Positions 59,887 to 64,000 of a stretch of DNA of 64,000 bases are shown here, in pieces. Below the pieces are notes generated by a model. It was not told the origin of the DNA. It did not search any database and saw only the letters and a list, made by a program, of their open reading frames with translations. The position numbers were made by a program, and so were the translations under genes. Every line of letters starts with the position of its first letter. The stretch's first letter is position 1. Source of the stretch: Brevibacterium limosum (lineage in GTDB: Bacteria; Actinomycetota; Actinomycetes; Actinomycetales; Brevibacteriaceae); the NCBI RefSeq assembly GCF_011617705.1, contig NZ_CP050154.1, positions 2,666,001 through 2,730,000 on the forward strand, read 5' to 3'.

Positions 59887-60299
59887 TGTCGGAGTCAACC
59901 GGGCCCCAGGCGTCAGAGCCCTCACCGCATCGGCACCCCCGACTGCCCCGGCCCGCTCAGCGCAGTCCCCGCCCGCAGCCGCATGCCGATCCGGCGCTGC
60001 AGCCGGAACGCACCGTTCAGTCATGGCTGCGCACGAGCCTGACGATGACGGTCGTCAGCCTCGTCTTCATGCGCTTCATCAACGTCTTCCAAGGCTGGTC
60101 CGTGGCGATCTTCGTCGTCTGCATGGGCATGGCCATCGTCGCGATCGCGATGCAGGTCAGGCGCTACCGGCTCGGCTCGGTCTCGATCCGGGCCGAACGC
60201 GGCCGCCCGACCCCGTGGGCCGTCGCCTTCCTCACCACCTCGGTGTGCCTCATCGCGATCCTGAGCATCGCCTCGGTCATCAAGATCAGCCTGCTCTGA
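59886..60299 (+). CDS. Second DUF202 membrane protein
   Basis: A 137-residue protein with a Pro/His/Arg-rich N tail (MSESTGPQASEPSPHRHP) and DUF202 features in QPERTVQSWLRTSLTMTVVSLVFMRF (in part, QPERTVQSWLRTSL). Three helices. ATG 59886 overlaps the previous stop, so it is translationally coupled. A heteromeric DUF202 pair is likely. The function is unknown. Confidence 0.8.
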   Translation: MSESTGPQASEPSPHRHPRLPRPAQRSPRPQPHADPALQPERTVQSWLRTSLTMTVVSLVFMRFINVFQGWSVAIFVVCMGMAIVAIAMQVRRYRLGSVSIRAERGRPTPWAVAFLTTSVCLIAILSIASVIKISLL

Positions 60300-60418
60300 G
60301 CCTCCACCCCCCGCGCACCCACGCAGGCTCCCTGACCCGCACCTTTCCCACCCGCTGTGCGTTCCTCGTTATGAGACCGCCGTCCGAGCCGCTGACCTGC
60401 ACGCCTAAACTGGTGCGC

Positions 60419-60736
60419 ATGAAGGATGCACGCGAAGTCTCCACCGCCCCACTCGTCGCCGTCGGCCTCATCGGCGGTTTCCTCACCGCCCGCGAAACCG
60501 GGATCCGCCCTCTCGGCGGAGTCGTCCTCGCCGCGGCCGGCGCCTACGCCGCCCGCTCCTGGTATGTGAAGAAGGGGTGGCCGGCCGCAACCGGGCTGAG
60601 TCTGGCCTACCTCGGCGGGTTCGGCGCCTCCCACCCGCTGGCGAAGAAGATCGGCGCCTGGCCGGCCGTCTTCGCCGTCAGCGCGGTCAGCGCCGCCGCG
60701 TCCTATGTCGTCTCCGATACCGCCGAGGCGGACTGA
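60419..60736 (+). CDS. Hypothetical small membrane-associated protein
   Basis: A 105-residue protein with hydrophobic, Gly/Ala-rich segments (VAVGLIGGFLTARETGIRPLGGVVLAAAGAYAARSW in part). ATG 60419 lies 7 bases after TAAACT (60406-60411), again a leaderless arrangement, with no ribosome site. Three short helices are expected. Conserved-looking but not recognised. Confidence 0.6.
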   Translation: MKDAREVSTAPLVAVGLIGGFLTARETGIRPLGGVVLAAAGAYAARSWYVKKGWPAATGLSLAYLGGFGASHPLAKKIGAWPAVFAVSAVSAAASYVVSDTAEAD

Positions 60737-60814
60737 CACACAGTCCTGGGCTGATCCCGCCCCGGACCGACCCCGACCGTCGCAGACGCAGGAAGCGAGG
60801 AACCCGAGTAGCCC

Positions 60815-61741
60815 ATGCTGGCCGTATTCGAAGGTTTCGCCGTCATCGCCGGAGTCATTCTGGTCGGGTTCGTCCTCGGCCGCTCCGGCGTTCTCGGACC
60901 CCACGGCCAGCAGGTCATCGCGAAGCTCGTCTTCTATGCGGGCACCCCGACCCTGCTCTATGTCACGGTCGCCGAGACCGATCTCGGGCTGATCTTCAAC
61001 ACCGCCCTCTTCGCCACCGGCGGTTCGGCGCTCATCGTCGGCGCCGCCCTCTTCGTCCTCACCAAGTGGATCCGGCGGCGCAGCACCGGTGAAGCGATGT
61101 TCTCCGCCTGGGCGACCAGCTACGTCAACATCGGCAACCTCGGCATCCCGATCGCCGCCTACGTGCTGCGCGACATCGGATATGTCGCCCCCGTGCTGCT
61201 CTTCCAGCTGCTCGTCCTCGCTCCCATCGGCATGGCCGTGCTCGACGGGGCCGGCAAGAAGCAGCATGATTCGCACTGGTATTCCGCGGTCCTCCAAGTG
61301 CTCAAGAACCCCATCGTCCTCGGCGCGGCGGCCGGAGTGGCCGCCTCGGCGACGAGCTTCGAACTGCCGCGGTTCATCTTCGAACCCATCGACATGATCG
61401 GCGCGACCGCGGTCCCCGGCGCCCTGCTGGCCTTCGGAATCTCGCTCAAGGACGGGTGGGGCATCCCCGTCAAAGGCAGCCGCGCACAGCTGAGCTTTAT
61501 CACCGGCGCCAAACTCATCGTCCAACCGCTCATCTCCTGGGCCATCGGCGGTCCCCTGCTCGGCTACGACGGAATCGACCTCTTCGCCATCGTCGTCACC
61601 TCCGCCCTGCCGACCGCGCAGAACGTCTACATCTACTCGATGCAGTACCGACAGTCCGAGGCGCTCATGCGCGATGCCGTCTTCATCACCACAGTCCTGT
61701 CCGTCCCAGCACTGGTCGTCATCGCCGCCCTCCTCGGCTGA
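60815..61741 (+). CDS. AEC-family (auxin efflux carrier) transporter
   Basis: A 308-residue, about 10-helix protein: VFYAGTPTLLYVTVAETDL, SYVNIGNLGIPIAAYVLRD (in part, NIGNLGIPIAAYV) and SALPTAQNVYIYSMQY fit the family. Known substrates are malate, malonate and other organic acids. The start ATG 60815 has AGGAAGCGAGGAAC upstream at moderate distance. A hairpin lies after the stop. Cargo not assigned. Confidence 0.85.
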   Translation: MLAVFEGFAVIAGVILVGFVLGRSGVLGPHGQQVIAKLVFYAGTPTLLYVTVAETDLGLIFNTALFATGGSALIVGAALFVLTKWIRRRSTGEAMFSAWATSYVNIGNLGIPIAAYVLRDIGYVAPVLLFQLLVLAPIGMAVLDGAGKKQHDSHWYSAVLQVLKNPIVLGAAAGVAASATSFELPRFIFEPIDMIGATAVPGALLAFGISLKDGWGIPVKGSRAQLSFITGAKLIVQPLISWAIGGPLLGYDGIDLFAIVVTSALPTAQNVYIYSMQYRQSEALMRDAVFITTVLSVPALVVIAALLG

Positions 61742-61787
61742 CCCGACAAGTCCCACACCGACACGGCGGGCCCCACCCCGGCCCCGC

Positions 61788-61806
61788 CCTCACCGTCACG
61801 GTGAGG
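61788..61806 (+). terminator. Short hairpin downstream of the AEC gene
   Basis: CCTCACCG (61788-61795) and CGGTGAGG (61799-61806) form an 8-bp stem with a 3-base loop, 47 bases past the AEC stop. No T-run follows, so terminator activity is only suggested. Confidence 0.45.
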
Positions 61807-61902
61807 ATCACCGCAGCCCCGCCTCGGCGAGGGCTCCGGTGAAATCCGCCGCCGTGGCGTGTCCTCCCCGGCTTGGGCCCCGTGGTCACTGACAATGGGA
61901 AT

Positions 61903-63078
61903 GTGTCCAGAGACGAGAAGAACGAGACCGAAGACCTCCTGAGCAGGCGGATGAGTTCAGGGTCTGCCAGTGCTGCCGATAAGCAGTCGCAGGCTCCTCT
62001 GGAGGCGGCAAATGATCCCTCGACCGACACCGAGGCGTTCGATCCGATCACGGATCCCATCGCCGAGGATGCCCCCAAGCATTCCGCGGACGCGAAGCCC
62101 CAGACGGGCCCGGTGAGGGTGACTCCCGCCCATTCGACGAATCCGCACTCTCAGCCCGCGACCGCGAGCACGCGCGCCGCCGAACAGAACGCCGCGCAGA
62201 AGACCGCCGGCGCGGATTCGGCCGCCGCGACCTCAGCCGCGACGGATACCGGAGCCACGCGTGAGGTGCCGCAGAACGCTCGCACCGCGGTGATGAGCGA
62301 AGCCGATTGGGCCGCAGTGTCGAAGGCGGCGACGTCGACCGATGCCCGCGACCCCGAGGTGCCCGAGCGACGCCGGTCCGTCCTCGATGTCATCGGCACG
62401 ATCTGGATCATGCTCGCCACTCCATTCGTCCTGTTGGCCCTGGCGGTGCGCTTCATCGCCTCCGGGATCTTCCTCAAGTTCGAGTACTTCCGGCCCGGGT
62501 TCCCGGCCGATCAGTTCGGCTTCAGTGCCGCCGACCGTGAGCACTACGGGACCTATGTCATCGACTATCTGCACAACTTCGATTCCCGGCGCTACCTCGC
62601 TGATATCGTCATGCCCAACGGGGAGCCGATCTTCATCTCCGAAGAGCTCAGCCACATGGCTGACGTCAAGGGCCTGATCTCGCTGCTCTACCTCGTGGCG
62701 CTCGTCGGCATCATCGGATCTGTGCTCTTCGGGCTCTACATGTGCCGCAAGGGCGGCTCGGGCATCCACACAGGCGTGCGGTTGGGTTCGATCTTCAGCA
62801 TCATCTTCATGGCAGCTGTCGCCGTTGTCGCTGTGCTCGGCTGGGACAGCTTCTTCCGCGGATTCCACAAGGTGTTCTTCGCGGATGGGACCTGGGAGTT
62901 CTACGCCGATGATTCGCTCATCCGCCTCTTCCCGCCCCAGTTCTGGGTCGATGCGGGCATCGCAGGCGGAGGACTGTTCGTGCTCCTGGCGATCCTCCTC
63001 TTCCTGTTCAGCTTCGCCGGTCACAAGAAGCGTCGGGCGCTGCGTAAGGCGCGCAGGGACGCCGAAGCAGAGGTCTGA
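61903..63078 (+). CDS. DUF1461 (TIGR01906/lctB-like) integral membrane protein
   Basis: A 391-residue protein. The first 150 residues are an Ala/Thr/Ser/Pro-rich, probably disordered tail (TASTRAAEQNAAQKTAGADS). Then come four helices with the extracellular DUF1461 block YFRPGFPADQFGFSAADREHYGTYVIDYLHNF (in part, PGFPADQFGFSAADREHYG) and a basic C-terminal tail (KKRRALRKARRDAEAEV). The start chosen is GTG 61903, preceded by GACAAT 6 bases upstream; a TTG at 61873 in frame is less likely. Function unknown. Confidence 0.78.
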   Translation: MSRDEKNETEDLLSRRMSSGSASAADKQSQAPLEAANDPSTDTEAFDPITDPIAEDAPKHSADAKPQTGPVRVTPAHSTNPHSQPATASTRAAEQNAAQKTAGADSAAATSAATDTGATREVPQNARTAVMSEADWAAVSKAATSTDARDPEVPERRRSVLDVIGTIWIMLATPFVLLALAVRFIASGIFLKFEYFRPGFPADQFGFSAADREHYGTYVIDYLHNFDSRRYLADIVMPNGEPIFISEELSHMADVKGLISLLYLVALVGIIGSVLFGLYMCRKGGSGIHTGVRLGSIFSIIFMAAVAVVAVLGWDSFFRGFHKVFFADGTWEFYADDSLIRLFPPQFWVDAGIAGGGLFVLLAILLFLFSFAGHKKRRALRKARRDAEAEV

Positions 63079-63140
63079 GTCTGTGCGACTGAGCTGAGTC
63101 TCTGCGATCGAATGCGGGTGAGAGTCCCGCTCCACGGTTC

Positions 63141-63173
63141 CGGCCGGGTGGTCTTTCCCCTTCCACCCGGCCG
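63141..63173 (+). terminator. Hairpin terminator of the DUF1461 gene
   Basis: CGGCCGGGTGG (63141-63151) and CCACCCGGCCG (63163-63173) are exact complements with an 11-base loop that is T- and C-rich. It lies 63 bases after the DUF1461 stop. Confidence 0.7.
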
Positions 63174-63198
63174 AATTCCTGTCCGGAGTCAGTCGACG

Positions 63199-63330
63199 GG
63201 ACCAACGATCCCCGATCTCCGTGTCTCGGCTGTGGCGTCTCCTGTGGGTGGATCCACTTCGATTTCGGAGCGGATTTCGCGGTGGATCCGCCCACAGGAG
63301 ACAGGCACGCTGACCGGACCACCGATCCCC
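63199..63330. repeat. MITE-like palindrome flanked by direct repeats
   Basis: An inverted repeat with 21-base arms (63237-63257 and 63282-63302, one mismatch) has a 24-base loop that itself contains GATTTCG twice. It is flanked on each side by GGACCAACGATCCCC (63199-63213) and GGACCACCGATCCCC (63316-63330), 15-base direct repeats differing at one position. It lies between convergent genes. Confidence 0.7.
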
Positions 63331-63359
63331 CGCCTCGGTGACAGTGGAAGACCGCCGAA

Positions 63360-64000
63360 CTAGTCGTCGACGGCGTCGCGGCCGCGGCGGACGAGCAGCG
63401 GGTCGGCGTCAAAGACGACCGAGGGGTCTTTGTCCTCGTAGTCGAACTGGTTGAGGAAGTAGCGCATCGCATGCAGGCGGGCGCGTTTCTTGTCGTTGCT
63501 CTTGATCGTGATCCACGGTGCGTGGTCGGTGTCCGTGCGACGGAACGTCTCTTCCTTGGCCTTCGTGTAGTCGTCCCACAGGTCGAGGGACTCGAGGTCC
63601 ATCGGTGAGAGTTTCCACCGCCGCACCGGGTCGATCTGGCGGATCGCGAACCGGGTGCGCTGCTCTCGTTGGGTCACGGAGAACCAGAACTTGGTGACAT
63701 GGACGCCGGAGTCGATGAGCATCTTCTCGAATACGGGGGCCTGTTCCATGAAGGTCTCGTACTCGTCGTCGGTGCAGAATCCCATGACTCTCTCGACGTT
63801 GCCCCGGTTGTACCAGGAGCGGTCGAACATGACGATCTCCCCGCTCGTGGGCAGGTGGGCGATGTAGCGCTGGAAGTACCATTGGCCGGCTTCGCGGTCA
63901 GAGGGTTTGTTCAGAGCGACGACGCGGGCGGCACGCGGGTTGAGGTGTTCGGTGAAGCGCTTGATCGTCCCGCCCTTGCCGGCGGCGTCACGGCCCTCGA
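63360..64000 (-). CDS. ppk2: Polyphosphate kinase 2, partial (5' end beyond the window)
   Basis: The stop TAG is at 63360-63362, and about 213 codons are visible up to the window edge. At the right edge the frame reads GRDAAGKGGTIKRF, the PPK2 Walker A. VMFDRSWYNRGNVERVMGF (Walker B/lid region) and VTKFWFSVTQREQRTRF follow, in family order. PPK2 enzymes transfer phosphate between polyphosphate and nucleotides. The class (I, II or III) cannot be judged without the missing N terminus. The gene is convergent with DUF1461. Confidence 0.9.
   Translation of the reverse strand, partial: EGRDAAGKGGTIKRFTEHLNPRAARVVALNKPSDREAGQWYFQRYIAHLPTSGEIVMFDRSWYNRGNVERVMGFCTDDEYETFMEQAPVFEKMLIDSGVHVTKFWFSVTQREQRTRFAIRQIDPVRRWKLSPMDLESLDLWDDYTKAKEETFRRTDTDHAPWITIKSNDKKRARLHAMRYFLNQFDYEDKDPSVVFDADPLLVRRGRDAVDD

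Larger units (their letters stand above)
63079..63359. other. Intergenic region between DUF1461 and ppk2
   Basis: No gene is visible in these 281 bases. It contains a terminator hairpin (63141-63173) and a palindromic element flanked by direct repeats (63199-63330). Both are listed separately. Confidence 0.5.

Noticed and set aside
60164..61756. A 530-codon open frame on the - strand over the AEC and DUF202 genes
   Set aside because: It is extremely rich in Gly, Asp, Glu and Arg, as expected of an antisense frame in high-GC DNA, and crosses several well-supported genes.
1..64000. tRNA or rRNA genes
   Set aside because: I scanned the gaps for cloverleaf-like conserved blocks and rRNA sequence and found none that I could support; a tRNAscan run would be decisive.

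Overview
The window is 64 kb of high-GC DNA with the hallmarks of an actinomycete (Actinomycetota): a myo-inositol-1-phosphate synthase next to prfC, a giant HrpA helicase, an IdeR/DtxR-type iron box, CRP/GlxR-type palindromes, several likely leaderless starts, and many genes coupled by 4-base ATGA overlaps. Overall gene content reminds me of Brevibacterium, but that is recollection and not a computed assignment. No rRNA, tRNA, CRISPR array, transposase, integrase or phage gene was seen. Apart from the partial genes at both edges, all genes look intact.

Layout. 1-5.2 kb: end of a zinc dehydrogenase, then a GntP permease, four-carbon sugar-acid kinase, PdxA2-type dehydrogenase and DeoR regulator, a probable D-threonate/D-erythronate catabolic operon. 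5.4-6.9 kb: a ProP-like MFS transporter. 7-15.1 kb: acyl-CoA metabolism. This holds a TetR regulator and an acyl-CoA dehydrogenase, a quinone-oxidoreductase-like protein, and a tight operon of aminoglycoside-phosphotransferase-like kinase, SDR, ACAD10/11-type dehydrogenase and acyl-CoA ligase. That operon has the same parts as the levulinate (lva) 4-hydroxyacyl-CoA pathway. 15.2-19.2 kb: a small protein and an SMC-like ATPase/metallophosphoesterase pair (SbcCD/YhaNO type). 19.3-23.4 kb: an iron-box controlled siderophore ABC uptake operon. 23.6-29.7 kb: a PrpF-like isomerase plus MatC-like transporter with a divergent LysR gene, then a second LysR gene divergent from malate:quinone oxidoreductase.

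29.7-37.8 kb: a seven-gene coupled operon (peptide ABC transporter, isoaspartyl dipeptidase, NhaC-type antiporter), flanked by 42-bp direct repeats. The repeats are the overlapping 3' ends of mqo and an AraC-family gene, so the 8.1-kb block looks like a discrete insertion between two formerly tail-to-tail neighbours. 37.8-49 kb: AraC and VOC genes back to back, an SSS symporter with a small membrane partner, a membrane-anchored sulfite-oxidase-like enzyme, a DapA-family lyase with an aldehyde dehydrogenase, a Bax-inhibitor-1 protein and an AbgT transporter. 49-64 kb: housekeeping and conserved genes (ino1, prfC, hrpA, a divergent Nramp-like transporter, a DinB/DUF664 protein, two DUF202 proteins, an AEC transporter, a DUF1461 membrane protein, and the 3' part of ppk2).

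Regulatory features include matches to TGTGA-N6-TCACA at three loci (upstream of the lva-like operon, the SSS symporter and the abgT-like gene), an iron box abutting a GTG start, paired dyads between the PrpF and LysR genes, a five-copy 23-bp minisatellite between prfC and a small membrane protein gene, and a MITE-like palindrome near the right end.
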